Below are positions 10,593 through 21,509 of a stretch of 26,973 bases of DNA, piece by piece. The notes under the pieces are model-generated. The model worked only from the letters and a program-made list of their open reading frames with translations. It searched no databases and had not been told where the DNA came from. This stretch comes from Basidiobolus ranarum (lineage: Eukaryota > Basidiobolomycota > Basidiobolomycetes > Basidiobolales), in assembly GCA_040143965.1 (NCBI GenBank), contig JASJQH010007002.1, forward strand, positions 1-26,973. Reading direction: 5' to 3'. Within the stretch, counting starts at the first letter, position 1, and every line of letters starts with the position of its first letter. A program made the translations under genes and the position numbers.

Positions 10593-12311
10593 GCTTAATC
10601 ACCGTATTAATGGTGCCAGATATCATTAACTATAGCAAAGCACCAACGCCAACTCCCGTTTAGGAAATAAGATGATGAAATGAAACACAAATTAAACAAA
10701 GGCAACATACAACGCAGTAATTATTTATTTCTGCCATAAGCTAGCAATGTGCTTGCCACTGATCCGATTGGAATGGCAGCCAAATACTCCGTGATGGATA
10801 ATCGCTGCACAGCACGAAATAAGTCCGAGAACGAGAGGACACCGCTCCAAATCCGCACAAGTATGATGCAAAGCCAAAATCAAGAGAGTCCCAGCTGGCT
10901 TTGGTGTCAATGTGCATATTTTTAGACCTAATAGAGAGATTGGGTATGTTTATGGGATAAATAGCCGTACTGCGCTCAGTCGAGCTAGCACTCCATAATC
11001 CGAGCCCGCTATTGATCCCTGAATTGGCAACCGTCTACGATGATGTCGCTCATCGTCTTACCAAAAATAGCCTCTCGTCATCCCAAATCAATCACCCCTT
11101 GTCTAAAATTAGTCCCTTCCATTCCCTAATTATTCGAGATGATGAATATAGCCTGTGAAACGATTTGGATGGAAATAAACAAATTGGCGATCTCTTTATT
11201 AATAATCACTGGCTCCTGATGAGTAATGTCGCCGCTGCTTGGGTTATGTGACACTAGTCATCATATAGCCTTTATTATACTAATCTTGGAACAAACTAGA
11301 AATGCTATTGAGCTCATTTATAAGCCTGTATTTGTTTTGAGGGCCATCCAATCACCTGGCCTTTCGCTCTATCTTGACGTTATTCCACACGATATCTAGA
11401 TATTTCTATACAGAAAATCATTTGTTGCTCATAAGCACCCACATGATTGCTACATTAGTAAATGCTAACCTAGTTGGGACTCAATATAAGCGCATCTGAA
11501 CGGCAGCCTTGTAGCAGTGATCCTAATGCACATGTGGAACTCATTATCCTGAGCCACAAAGATGCATAGTATGGTGTTAGGTAAGTATTGTACTCGATTT
11601 CTGCGGGGCCCTATTGGAGTCCTGTTGCCAACACCAAGTAGTGCCACTCGAGCAGGATGATGGTTTTGTAAATGGCCTCAGGCAATGGCGCCAGAGTATG
11701 CATTGCCCTTTACTTGTAGCTAATCTGAGTCAGTGTTCTCTTGGCAAAGATCAAACCTGTACCAAATTGAGTCAACTTGAGAAGTATTCATATGATTGCC
11801 AAAGAATGATCAGTTTGCGCATCTGAAGAACTCTTTCTTCAGTGGCATATTACTTCCTCCTAGCGAGTTTGAGAAATCAGGTTCTTCTTTTACAGCTTAA
11901 TAATGCCAAGAGTGCACAAAGACGGAGAGCAATTACTACCCATTTGTAGAATCATGACCTCAAATCATAGAACTGGACAAGAAAAACCTGTTATTGGCTA
12001 CGATTTAAGGCCATGGCAACGAAATAAGCGCCATAGTCGTGAATGATTTGGATGATGATAGTTTCAAAGCACTACAGTAGATCTGAGAGTATATGGTATT
12101 CTTGAAGTACGAAGATAAGTAACAATAGACACAAGTGAGAGTTCAGTTCAAAAAAAGCAGAAAACTAGATTTTCAAGTCTTACAGAAGCATTTAGTCTAA
12201 TTTGTATATCAGTCATATCCGTAATTTATTTGTGAAATGGTTGATCCAAAAGTGCCGCATTTAGCTTTTATATCCTGGAGGAATTGATAGGGGGTTTCCA
12301 GCCCACTTGAC

Positions 12312-12494
12312 CTATTTCCACATTCCGCTTATACTTGATTTCCTAGTTGCTTCTAGCAAGATAAAGAAGTGGATTATTCTAGGTATCTTCCAAGGCACCT
12401 TTAGCTCTACCAAATATTTGTCCAAAATCTCCTTGCAAAAGGTTTGGATTTCATCTGATGTCTGGTTTTCTGTGTTGAAATATTCAAGAGACTT
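12312..12494 (-). other. Unassigned open stretch on the minus strand
   Basis: Sixty codons without a stop read SLEYFNTENQTSDEI, then CKEILDKYLVELKVPWKIP, then a hydrophobic FFILLEA segment and a stop. The charged, helix-like composition resembles protein. There is no ATG at the head, the flanks on this strand are full of stops, and the plus strand is also open over the same bases. A decayed transposon or gene fragment is possible, and so is chance. Confidence 0.2.
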
Positions 12495-13585
12495 CTATTA
12501 GAGTATTTAACAAGAAATATCTTGGATGTTTTGAAGATATGCTTTATATAATCTTTGATCTTCTACTCCAAACATATTGTTTTCTTTTGGAAATCTGATG
12601 AATGACATTACCAAGCATTTGAAGAAGCTGCGGGTTTTTTATTGGGAGTTGGCAACATTTCCTCTGGTTTCTTGGTTTCCTAAAGATTTTTATGGTTGAA
12701 GTCTAGTTGGGAATAATCTTACATTTTAGACTAGAGGATTCATCCAAATTCAATTAGCTCTAGATATTCCCTTGAGAGATGCCCTAAGATGGAGATTCAG
12801 CAGTAGAAGCCAACTTCACTAAAACTGGGTAACTACTCACAAAAACACTTGAGAATGGTACGCAGTATGTAGAATCTGTACAACTAATTCATGTACCTTT
12901 ACCCGCGAAAGATCATTCCATAACCCCATATTAACTACTCGAGAAAAACTGAGTCACGGTTTTAGCAAAGCCTAAGCTTGCATCAAAATTGCGTTAAGGC
13001 ATCTACGTGTTAGTCTAAGCCATGGAGACTCTATGCACTTTGCAGGTTCATTCACCTTTGGGAAAAAAGAAAAAGCGACAATTCATGGGTAACTCTGACT
13101 CAACTCATGAGACATATTCTTTCAGCAGTCACGTATATGTATATCGTATTGGAGGTGCCTCCTTGCTGTCATGCAAGCATTGAAGATCTGTTTCAGATCA
13201 AGGTAAGGGTCAAGTAAAACATTGATCGTTAGGTATTTGGCTGAGTGACATCAGCCCATATACTGAGAGTTTGCCAAACCTCTCCACTTCTATAGACGAC
13301 TCTATGCTGGCCAGGTGTAATAAATGGGCCATCTCCTGCAGGTGATATTTCTCTTTGTTTGAATTGCATTGACCTCAGCTTTGGCAGTTTTTCGTCTTTT
13401 GAACATTTTATACATTTGGTATCTTGACCTACCTTTGCACATACACGTATCCTTGTATATATTATCTCTTACTCCCAATTCCAGTTTTATTGTAAGTAAT
13501 AGATGTCATTACGACATATCAAGACACTTTTTAATAAGAAACTATTTTTCTTCGGTAGGTACATATAGTCCAGTCAAAGTACTGA

Positions 13586-14848
13586 ATGTCAGCTTCTTTA
13601 TCGTCAAGCTTTCAGCAGAATCCAAATGTAGCGCTGCAAAATCTTCAGCAGTTATTCTTGAGTTTCGCCACAACAGTTGATTCTTTCAATATCCAATCAC
13701 CTATACATCGTTGGTACCTGCTAGCGACTATATGTCAATGGTATCTGGACGAGGGGCTTTTAAAGGAGGAGGAGCTTGAAGAATCCTTCCATGGAATGTC
13801 TAAAGATATGAAGAGTATCTTGAAGGTTGAGCCATGTACTATTAAACCTTCAGTCCATATATTTGAGCAGGCTAAATTTATACTTGAAAAAATGAAAGTT
13901 GTTTTATCCTCAAGCTTCAAGCTAACCCCACCTTCTGGCAGCCAGGGTAACTTTATGTACAGTTTAGCGTGTACTAATAATAGTCCAACCATACCATGCA
14001 GTCCATTACAAGACTCGGCAATCATCCGTCGCCGAGTCTCAATGAACGAAGCTCGTATTTCAAGACGCGAGAAGCCAACTACACATCAAGCAAAAGGTCA
14101 TCACCAACGAAGTAGTAGCTGGCCCAATTCGCCCTCAATCAATACCGCAAATTTGCCAGCATATGAAATATCAACGGAACATCTGCCTCACTACACATGC
14201 TCCGTTCACTACGAAGGATTCCTCCATAGAAAGATGGAATTCAACGCGGAGGGAGATCTTGCTAACGACAGATCCTGGCGGTAAATATGCATTTATATCA
14301 TTCCTTCTCTAGGGTATATTCACTGAACGGAATTGTACAGCAAGCTGTATTTCATGTTATGGGGAACCTCACTGCGAATCTATAAATACAAGCCCAGTCC
14401 ATTCTATGTTAGTATTTCCAGAATTTTCGGATTTAAGTAGCAATTTCCACTAACCAAATTCAAGCAGTATCCTGATCCTTTTGAAACATTAAGTATGCAA
14501 AAAACCAAGGTTGGCTTGGCTGTAGATTATCAAAAACGAAAGCATGTATTTAGGGTATTTTACTTTGATCAAAGGATTTGAATCACGCAGATATGCTAAA
14601 GTTTGTAAATGCAGATTCGAATAGGTGAGGGGCAATTTTTATTGCAAGCTAAAACTCGTAAAATCCTATTGGAATGGATCAACGAAATTCAGTCATCCAT
14701 TAACATTGCCATGCCACTGGAATCTCGGGTAACAGACTCTTTATACTTTAGCGACACTCTGAATGGCCATAGCTAATCTGGAATCATTACCATTATCTAG
14801 AGAATGCCAACTTTCACCACCTCACCCCAAGTTATTCATGGGTTCTAG
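13586..14848 (+). CDS. PH-domain protein (YHR131C-like)
   Basis: This is probably a membrane- or phosphoinositide-binding adaptor. The cellular role of this fungal PH family is poorly known. Exons 13586-14280, 14341-14407, 14468-14554, 14615-14728 and 14801-14848 join to 336 aa. The introns are 60, 60, 60 and 72 bp, all GT-AG. Residues 1-110 form a largely helical segment without a known domain. Residues 111-200 are Ser/Pro/Arg-rich and probably disordered. The PH domain spans about 205-320: YEGFLHRKMEF, DRSWRKLYFMLWGTSLRIYK, VFRIRIGEGQFLLQA, then the C-terminal helix with the hallmark Trp304 in LLEWINEIQSSI. It ends RRMPTFTTSP, resembling the RPMPKF motif I recall after the PH domain in YHR131C-type fungal proteins. 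The start is set by an in-frame TGA directly before the ATG. Confidence 0.88.
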
Positions 14849-15822
14849 GACGATATCAACGCTACATGGATTGTTGAAGCGAAAGGGATGACGGCAACTT
14901 CAGTCTGTAATGACATAACCCTAAAACTGCTACACCATTCTCTAATCTTCTTAATTGTGGATATATGTTTTTTAAACAATAATTATAACCAGCCTAAAGT
15001 TTGAACGTTCTGTTATGAATCATTAAACCCTGCTTTCGCACTAACTCGCATCTCTCTGAACTTCACGATAAGCTACCTTCTCGCCATTTTTGTCAAAGTC
15101 TATAACCTAGGAGCTATAACATGTACATCTAGTGGAAAGTTTCAATAAAAGCTAGTGGTGATTGTAAGATAACGGCGAAATACAATGACTGACACACTTC
15201 ATCAGTCTACGAGCGATTGTGTTAAGTGGTACATTTTGTACAAAGATGTGAGGAGTAAGAATGGTCTTCATTGTTCGTATGCGATGGTGATTCCATTCTA
15301 GGATCAATTCATTAAATCGAACTTGTAAGCTACGCATTATAAAATGGCACTAAATCCTTATCTGCAATACACCTTGTTCCAAGTGAATCTATCCATGTCA
15401 CTCATTTTCGTCCTCTGTGACTTTCAATCCCATCCCATCCAATCCCATTCCTCATTTCCTTTTATTAATTAATTGAACGGCATTCATTCAAGTGGCAGGC
15501 CCATAGTTCCATATTGGTAATGCTAAGTAGTATAAGAACCCTAGATTTCATATTTAATTTCATCAAACAAATCATGCATTTCGTTCATTCATCTGAGAAA
15601 TGCAAAGGGGAAAAAAGGTGATAGTAAATCCAATGGGAAAAGTGCATTTCTAAATGAATTCCCATTGTTTTGGTCAATATGTGACTAAGTAAAGCAAAAT
15701 CCTTTACTCCCCTCAAATAAGCATGAATCCGATGATTATTCAACCAAGATACGAATTTTTTTCAGGTCCTATATTGACAACTTGAGGATTAAGGATTCCC
15801 TTTCTACTACTTATTTTACCAT
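14849..15822. other. Intergenic, no gene recognised
   Basis: It contains the 3' region of the PH gene (AATAAA at 15144-15149, about 300 nt past the stop, distant but usable). It also holds a CCATCC/CCAATCC low-complexity run at about 15427-15450 and the promoter of the Lin1-like gene. The 15152-15337 (-) open frame has no recognisable pattern. Confidence 0.55.
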
Positions 15823-16911
15823 ATGAAACGTAACGCAGAACAAAACAATTTAGAGTTCGATTTTGCGGAAGCATTAGAACAACCGAGAAGGCGGCGAGGT
15901 GCTGTCAATCTGGATGGTTACGGTAGTGAGGCAGCTAGTTCCGAATCTGAAGGGGAGGAAGCTGCTCCAGTAGAAGAGGATATGTTTGCTGAACCTGAAC
16001 CTAAGCCCACTCAACAGTTAAATATGAATGATATTGAGGGTCAAATCTTCGATTCCAACACAGAACTTAACGAAAACGGTGAACCAATTTTAGAGGCGTT
16101 CAATATGAAAGAAGAATTAGAAGAGGGTTCTTTTGATTCACAGGGGAACTATGTTAGAAATAAGAAAGATCCAAACGCTTTTCATGATAGTTGGCTAGAA
16201 GGTGTCACTAAAACTGATATGGAAAAGGCCAAAAAAGCTCAAGAAAAACAGGATGCGATCAGACGCGCTCAAGAAAACAAAGAGCATCGGGAATTAGGCC
16301 AATGGACTTCAGAGGAAATGAAAAAGGAGATTTTGAATCTTATGAAGCCTGGCGAGACAGTGTTAAACACTCTATCAAGACTAAATGGTGGCAGAAAAAA
16401 AAATCCCCGTATTCAACAACGAAAGAACAAGAGAAAAGCCGACGAGCTAAATGCAGAATCGGAATCACCCGCTCAGGTCGCCGAGGAAGAAAAGAAAAAG
16501 AAGGCTATAGAAAGAATGACTGATCTTTGCGATCGGATGATGGCAGCTGGCGACTTTAATATTTACGAACAAACTTATGAGCAAATTGTTCGTAGCCTAC
16601 GTCTTGAAGATAAAATTCCAGATGATTGGGTTCCTGGCACTCAACTATTACCACCCTTCAGTGAGATACCTGAAGTTGACATGAGCGATGATGTCGCGAC
16701 CGATGTAGCCTCAAATGACTTGTGGGAATATAAGTGGGTCGGTGTGGAGAATAATGACGAAACGTATGGTCCATATCCCACTTCTGATATGAAGAGTTGG
16801 AAACAGCAAGGATTTTTCTATGGTGGCAGTATTGTCGTCAGAAGAGTGAATCAGGCTGATTCTCCATTCCTCGACCTGGAAACAGTAAATTTTGATGACC
16901 TATCTACATAG
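15823..16911 (+). CDS. LIN1: Lin1/CD2BP2-like GYF-domain protein (U5 snRNP-associated)
   Basis: The human orthologue CD2BP2 (U5-52K) joins the U5 snRNP during assembly and leaves before the tri-snRNP forms. Yeast Lin1 binds Prp8 and cohesin-related proteins. A single uninterrupted exon encodes 362 aa. There is a short basic patch (PRRRRG, 21-26) and an acidic region at about 35-60. Next comes the conserved CD2BP2-like block FDSNTELNENGEPILEAFNM, EEGSFDSQGNYV and DSWLEGV (76-128), followed by a charged Lys/Glu helix (130-235). The C-terminal GYF domain (about 301-360) shows WEYKW, YGPY, the M..W spacing in DMKSWKQQGFF, and the tail ETVNFDDL. The third residue of the usual GPF is Tyr, so the peptide-binding site may differ slightly. 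Length and order match the family. It is the only intron-free conserved gene here apart from the two micro-proteins. Confidence 0.95.
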   Translation: MKRNAEQNNLEFDFAEALEQPRRRRGAVNLDGYGSEAASSESEGEEAAPVEEDMFAEPEPKPTQQLNMNDIEGQIFDSNTELNENGEPILEAFNMKEELEEGSFDSQGNYVRNKKDPNAFHDSWLEGVTKTDMEKAKKAQEKQDAIRRAQENKEHRELGQWTSEEMKKEILNLMKPGETVLNTLSRLNGGRKKNPRIQQRKNKRKADELNAESESPAQVAEEEKKKKAIERMTDLCDRMMAAGDFNIYEQTYEQIVRSLRLEDKIPDDWVPGTQLLPPFSEIPEVDMSDDVATDVASNDLWEYKWVGVENNDETYGPYPTSDMKSWKQQGFFYGGSIVVRRVNQADSPFLDLETVNFDDLST

Positions 16912-16967
16912 CTTTATATCTTAAATTGCTACTAAACTTTAAGAGACATGAATGACAACTGTTGATG

Positions 16968-16973
16968 AATAAA
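16968..16973 (+). terminator. Poly(A) signal of the Lin1-like gene
   Basis: AATAAA lies 57 nt after the stop codon on the coding strand, at a spacing normal for compact fungal 3' UTRs. Confidence 0.5.
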
Positions 16974-18244
16974 CAAGCATCATGAACAAGCGAGCCAAAG
17001 AAGATCTTACATTTGTCGTTATGGAGTGTGATTTCATTGTTGGAGAGCAGACTTGTAATAGAGACGAGCAAGATTGCCAAATGGAATATAAACTGCATGA
17101 ATGTGAGCTAGGTATAAAAATAATAAAGAATATACCCGTGAATTTGGGTTTAGAGACAAGATGCTATTCGTTATATTGCTAATTATTAATATGCAAGAGA
17201 ATCAGAGTGGATATTTGAGCGAGTAGTGGAATATCAGGATATGATGAGCCACGATCTGCCTCAAATCCTCTACCTCATTTGACAATTCAAGTGTGATCAG
17301 AATATGTGAATATTAAAGCAATTCAAATTTGTATCTTACATGATGTGTATATGCATACAAGTAAACAATAGTCAGGTGGTATTTTCGCTTCGTCCGATGC
17401 CAGCCTAGAATACAGACTGACTGGTTTGAAGGGCAATATTTCACCTACTCGTAGCAAGGTATGAAATTTGGATTTTCAACAGGTGGATACGATTTTTGGA
17501 TCACTTGGTGGGGAAACTACATAGATCTTGACCCTAGGTTTTGGAATATAACTAGTGAGATGAAGTTGCTGCACTAACTTAGCTACCTAATTCACGCATA
17601 GATGTACCATATCCTTGAAAAGCTCGCCATTGTCTAAGATATCAAAGATGCCCTAGCGAAATAGCTACGCGTTCCTCTAGATTGTCCAATTCTCTGTGTT
17701 TGGTGTTCCCAAGTTTCGGAAGCATAGTTTTGTGGGTTAATTCTGATGATGTGCTGGGTTATTCAACAATTTACCGAATCTCTTTTAGAAGGTTGATTGA
17801 TAATGCTTAGCACGCGCTTTATCCTCTAGGGTTTACTAGGTATCGCCAATTATAAATCAATGTATTTCCGATTTAGTTTACTTGCTGTCATTTTGTCAGA
17901 ATACCTGTTCTACACTGCCTCAAATGGTAATTATAATTGTATTTAAAATGTTAGCGATTTGGGAATATTTGTTGCAAAATGGAATGCATTTATTATTGCA
18001 TGACAAACGATTAACAATAATAGAAATATGTATTTGAAATAGTCAGATGTTTCATACCTCAAATGGGTTCTCCAATAATCCGGTTGCTTTGATTTCAAAT
18101 ACTACCAATTCAATTTAGATGTGGCCCCAAAGCACATTGTAAAGAGAAAATTCATTTGTGTAGCACCTGGAAGATACCTGACAAGATTCAATGATAGCCT
18201 ATGCAGTACTTTCTCACAGTGCGGAATGAAAACATGAAAAGTAC
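16974..18244. other. Intergenic, no gene recognised
   Basis: The AT-rich sequence shows no protein family, tRNA or repeat that I can support. The frame at 16982-17182 (+) is 66 codons with a weak, non-conserved look and overlaps the expected 3' end of the Lin1-like transcript. Confidence 0.55.
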
Positions 18245-18251
18245 TATATAA
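18245..18251 (+). promoter_or_regulatory. TATA box of the first micro-protein gene
   Basis: TATATAA lies 60 bp before the start codon. The second gene has a matching TATATAAG box at a similar distance, which supports a real, duplicated promoter architecture. Confidence 0.6.
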
Positions 18252-18304
18252 CCAAGGAGATAGCATCATTAACACAACGTCTCTGGCATTTCTTATATCT
18301 CAAA

Positions 18305-18505
18305 ATGTTCAACTCTTTAGTCCGTACCAAAGCTTCCGCCGGGATTCTTATTCCTACCCTTCGCCGTAATATCAGCCACCATACTACCGCTCAAGCTGGG
18401 AAGGCCAAAGGGTTGATCGGTCCCTTGGCTATCACGGCCTCTGCATCATTTTTCGTATATGGTTTGGTCGTACTTGGCCTGCCCACTCGGTCCAAGCAGG
18501 AATAA
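18305..18505 (+). CDS. Small probable mitochondrial inner-membrane protein, paralogue 1
   Basis: This is a 66-aa single-exon protein, not assigned to a family. The N-terminus (MFNSLVRTKASAGILIPTLRR) is rich in Arg, Ser and Thr with no acidic residue, as in mitochondrial presequences. LRRNISHHTTAQ resembles a processing region. One hydrophobic span follows (about 36-58, LIGPLAITASASFFVYGLVVLGLP), and a charged tail ends SKQE. It shares PTLRRN, S..HTTAQ, K.KGL and YGL with the gene 0.7 kb downstream. Size and layout resemble nuclear-encoded accessory subunits of respiratory complexes such as small cytochrome oxidase or ATP synthase subunits, but that is inference from architecture only. The TATA box upstream and AATAAA downstream support expression. 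Confidence 0.75.
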   Translation: MFNSLVRTKASAGILIPTLRRNISHHTTAQAGKAKGLIGPLAITASASFFVYGLVVLGLPTRSKQE

Positions 18506-18607
18506 TGTATGTTCAGAAAGTTAGATAGATAATGGTGAGCAATTAAAACGAATTCTGAGATTTAGTATAAATTGATACCAGTTGTCTATGCATTCATTCT
18601 CAAAGTC

Positions 18608-18613
18608 AATAAA
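18608..18613 (+). terminator. Poly(A) signal, micro-protein gene 1
   Basis: AATAAA lies about 100 nt after the stop codon, followed by a T-rich stretch, on the coding strand. Confidence 0.5.
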
Positions 18614-19116
18614 GCATTTTTCATATTCAATTACACTACCGATTATTGAGATAAATCCTGAACTAAAATGAAAAATTTCCGTGGGTAATTGCGTGTTTTG
18701 TTGGCTGAGGATTTTGCCAAGTTGGTCACTTTGTCACTCCAATGCCGATGTAGGATCATATTCAGACTGCAAAGGTCTACACAGACGGTCCAAATTAAAA
18801 GTCACAAACTGATGCTCAATTCCAATTGGTAATATTCTCCATGTTTCATCTGTTCAGTTCATCTGATCTAGAGCTACGCAGACATGGTTTGATTCCATCG
18901 TTTCCAGGACCTCCACACATTAAACCTTCAGACAGTAACACGGATAATCTAGACTTTACTGTATTATTCTCATGATTGGCTCACTAATTGAGCACCAACA
19001 TAACGTGTATGCGGGATAAAATATCAAGCCGGAGTAGAGAATACGAATGTGCGAAGCAGGAACTAAAGGTGAATGAAGGAAGTGCCTTGGTTCTAGACTC
19101 AGTCAGTAGTATGTTG
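18614..19116. other. Spacer between the two paralogous genes
   Basis: About 500 bp hold no reading frame of note. The spacer is not obviously duplicated, so the gene duplication is either old or included only the transcription unit. Confidence 0.5.
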
Positions 19117-19124
19117 TATATAAG
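19117..19124 (+). promoter_or_regulatory. TATA box of the second micro-protein gene
   Basis: TATATAAG lies 73 bp before the start codon, followed by a pyrimidine-rich CCTCTCCGTCTCTTACC leader. Confidence 0.6.
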
Positions 19125-19189
19125 CCTCTCCGTCTCTTACCTATTTACCATCAAATAATCATTCCACCTTTAAGCCTCTACCCACCAAT

Positions 19190-19399
19190 ATGCTAGGATC
19201 CGTCGTTCGCAGCAGAATTTTCTCTCAATCATGCGGCCCTACCCTTCGTCGTAATCTCAGTACCAGCCATACAACTGCTCAGGAGCTTAAATCTAAAGGA
19301 CTATTCGCCCCCACTGTTTTCTTAATTGTATCGTCCGTATTCCAGTACGGATTACTTATTGCCATTATACCATCCCAGCCTAAGAAGGCCGACGATTAA
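19190..19399 (+). CDS. Small probable mitochondrial inner-membrane protein, paralogue 2
   Basis: This 69-aa single-exon protein is related to the one at 18305-18505. The shared order is an Arg/Ser-rich leader (MLGSVVRSRIFSQS), PTLRRNLS, HTTAQ, then K.KGL, one hydrophobic span of about 20 residues (about 39-60) with an F.YGL motif, and a Lys/Asp tail (KKADD). By eye roughly a third of residues are identical to paralogue 1, with the leader and the YGL region best kept. The divergence while keeping architecture suggests both copies are under selection. A mitochondrial respiratory accessory subunit is a reasonable guess, not shown. Confidence 0.75.
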   Translation: MLGSVVRSRIFSQSCGPTLRRNLSTSHTTAQELKSKGLFAPTVFLIVSSVFQYGLLIAIIPSQPKKADD

Positions 19400-19460
19400 A
19401 CTTTCGCTAACCATAATCCCTGAACTGTAATTGGCAACTATGCATATGTAAAGTGATTCT

Positions 19461-19466
19461 AATAAA
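19461..19466 (+). terminator. Poly(A) signal, micro-protein gene 2
   Basis: AATAAA lies about 60 nt after the stop codon on the coding strand, followed by GTTGACTCTG and a T-containing tract. Confidence 0.5.
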
Positions 19467-21509
19467 GTTGACTCTGTTTACATTCAAATCCATTTCCAAG
19501 TCATAATCAAGCAGTATTGGTGGTATGTTTACTAAATTGGGCATTAAGTATCCTGCCATGAACCATAGTATTTCGCTAACAATGTACCAAGGTAAGTAAT
19601 GATCGTAACTGTACTCATTCGTGAAAACATGGCCTATTCTCCGAATTAACTACTAGCCTGTAGAGATTAAGGAATTCAATCACCCACACATAGGCACTGA
19701 TAGCCGAGGGAGGCGATAAAGTAGCGACTTGACATTTACTTGGGTGCTTTTTACAATTGTGATTTGAACATACTAGTTTAGGTGTTACCATAACAATTAA
19801 TCTGGAGTTTGATGGGATTTTTGCCAGTCACAATGACTATTACCAAAATCTAGTCCCTTATAGTCGGTAAGTAAAAGTAGGACCAGGGTCATTTGACAGT
19901 GAGATTTACATTCAGTATCGAGATTCCTCCTACCATGAGAATGCTACTAGGCTTCTTAATAAGTATGTGGTACATCATAGTGAATTTTAACAAACAAGAA
20001 TTCATCCATTGGCGAAACAATAGATGTTGACATTTTTAGCATTTGTGGTAATTTTTAATGATTAATTGAATCCTTTTAACAGTCAATTCCTACTAATGGG
20101 TTCCATTAAATCGTGCCTAGTTTCTGGCTACTGTTGGTAACCTAGTCACTAATGGTAACCTGAATATTCCATTACTAATTCAAAGTTCTACAATGCGCTC
20201 GAAACATCGCCTATTTATGTCCTACTTACAGGTTCTCAATTTGCAGTGGCGAAAAGGTGCTCTAAAAGTAGCTTCTTTCGATGAGGCTAGGCGCCATTTA
20301 TGCCGTTGCTAAATACCACCATCTGCTGCTTAGGATTCCTTGTGCCACGGTTCTACCAAACAATGTCATAAATTGAATATTTGTCTTAATGTTTTGAGCT
20401 CGACAAGGCTCAGTGACATCGTTTAATTTAATGACTATACCATACATTAGTAATATCATAAATATAGGATGGAATATGAATGGTTGGTGATCACGGGCAC
20501 TTGCAGTAAATGCACAAATGTGTAGAATATCAATCTCATCATGGTGAAAATGAGGATCTTACAACTACGTACAGTAACTTCCTTTGATATCTCTAGATTC
20601 TCTAGCTCTGGAGATAGCTAGCAGAATTGCCTTTCTCCACTAGTATTCATGAAAAGCAGAGTGGCGGATCTTGTGGAGACATAAAAAATGTTATTATAGA
20701 CTATCCTGGAACAGAGAGATAGACCAGCGTATCTCTTTGTTACAAGATGCTCAGACAATATGCATAGAATGAAAATTATTCGAGTATCAAAGGTATTTCT
20801 TCCATCTAAACATGATTTTAGAAATGCGGAATAAAGGAAAGATAGATGTTGACTAGTTTCATTGCGCAATATGAGATTGCCATCATACCTCAGCACTACC
20901 AGATGGAGTATTGTAGGTTGAGATACCATTATATGGAACTATGTTATATATTCGCTATGAATATGAGTGAATAAGGTTGGCCAATGATTTTTCTATTATA
21001 CTGAGACAACGAAGCTATGCAATTTTTAGAAATACGCTGATAGAAATGTATCCAGGACGTTGGAAGATTATTAGGGAACCCTTGAATATGTACCAAACTG
21101 TTACATCTCGCAATATTCATCAAATATACTCCAATTAAGAGTATTTAAAGGATAACAAGCAAATTGTTGAAATATTAGAGTTAAGCATCTAAATGTTCGT
21201 ATATTATACATACGGTGTAGACTTGAATATTCGATCACTACGAAACGAAATATATTTCTTAAGATTTATCGGCTCACAGTGACCTAAATGTCGATGAAAA
21301 GATATCATATCTGTACAGATGCAATAATGTGCAGCTGATGAAGGTGTGTGCACCATCTCCCTTGCTATTAGTGTAGGATATTGGGACGAAAACATCAAAA
21401 ATATGTATATCACAACTTGGATAGGGTTTTCTTGGGTATCGGGGTAGATTCTAAATAACTTGGACAAACCTTCCTTTTAGTTTCAAACAACATATTTCTA
21501 TATGGTACA
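19467..21509. other. Gene-poor desert, no gene recognised
   Basis: No supported gene. An open frame at 20618-20929 (-) of 103 codons and one at 21204-21467 (-) of 87 codons are the longest. Neither has a pattern I recognise, a neighbouring exon, or a plausible splice context. A short direct repetition of GGTAACCT and ATTACTAAT-like words lies at about 20135-20180. Confidence 0.5.

Larger units (their letters stand above)
9747..13585. other. Gene-poor desert between divergent genes, with decayed protein-like pieces
   Basis: The 3.8 kb between the flippase (-) and PH gene (+) start codons must hold both promoters, yet it is far longer than they need. I find no intact gene. Two pieces look protein-like and are listed separately: 10446-10592 (+) and 12312-12494 (-). 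Other open stretches (10725-10910, 11465-11647, 11614-11826) are short, mutually contradictory in frame and unlike any family I know. The last 200 bp before the PH gene contain T- and C-rich tracts consistent with a promoter. Confidence 0.5.

Noticed and set aside
16982-17182. 66-codon plus-strand frame after the Lin1-like gene
   Set aside because: It falls in the expected 3' flank, begins right after the AATAAA signal, and shows no conserved pattern.
20618-20929. 103-codon minus-strand frame
   Set aside because: No recognisable motif, no splice partner, no promoter or poly(A) context. The length is within what chance gives in several kb of sequence.
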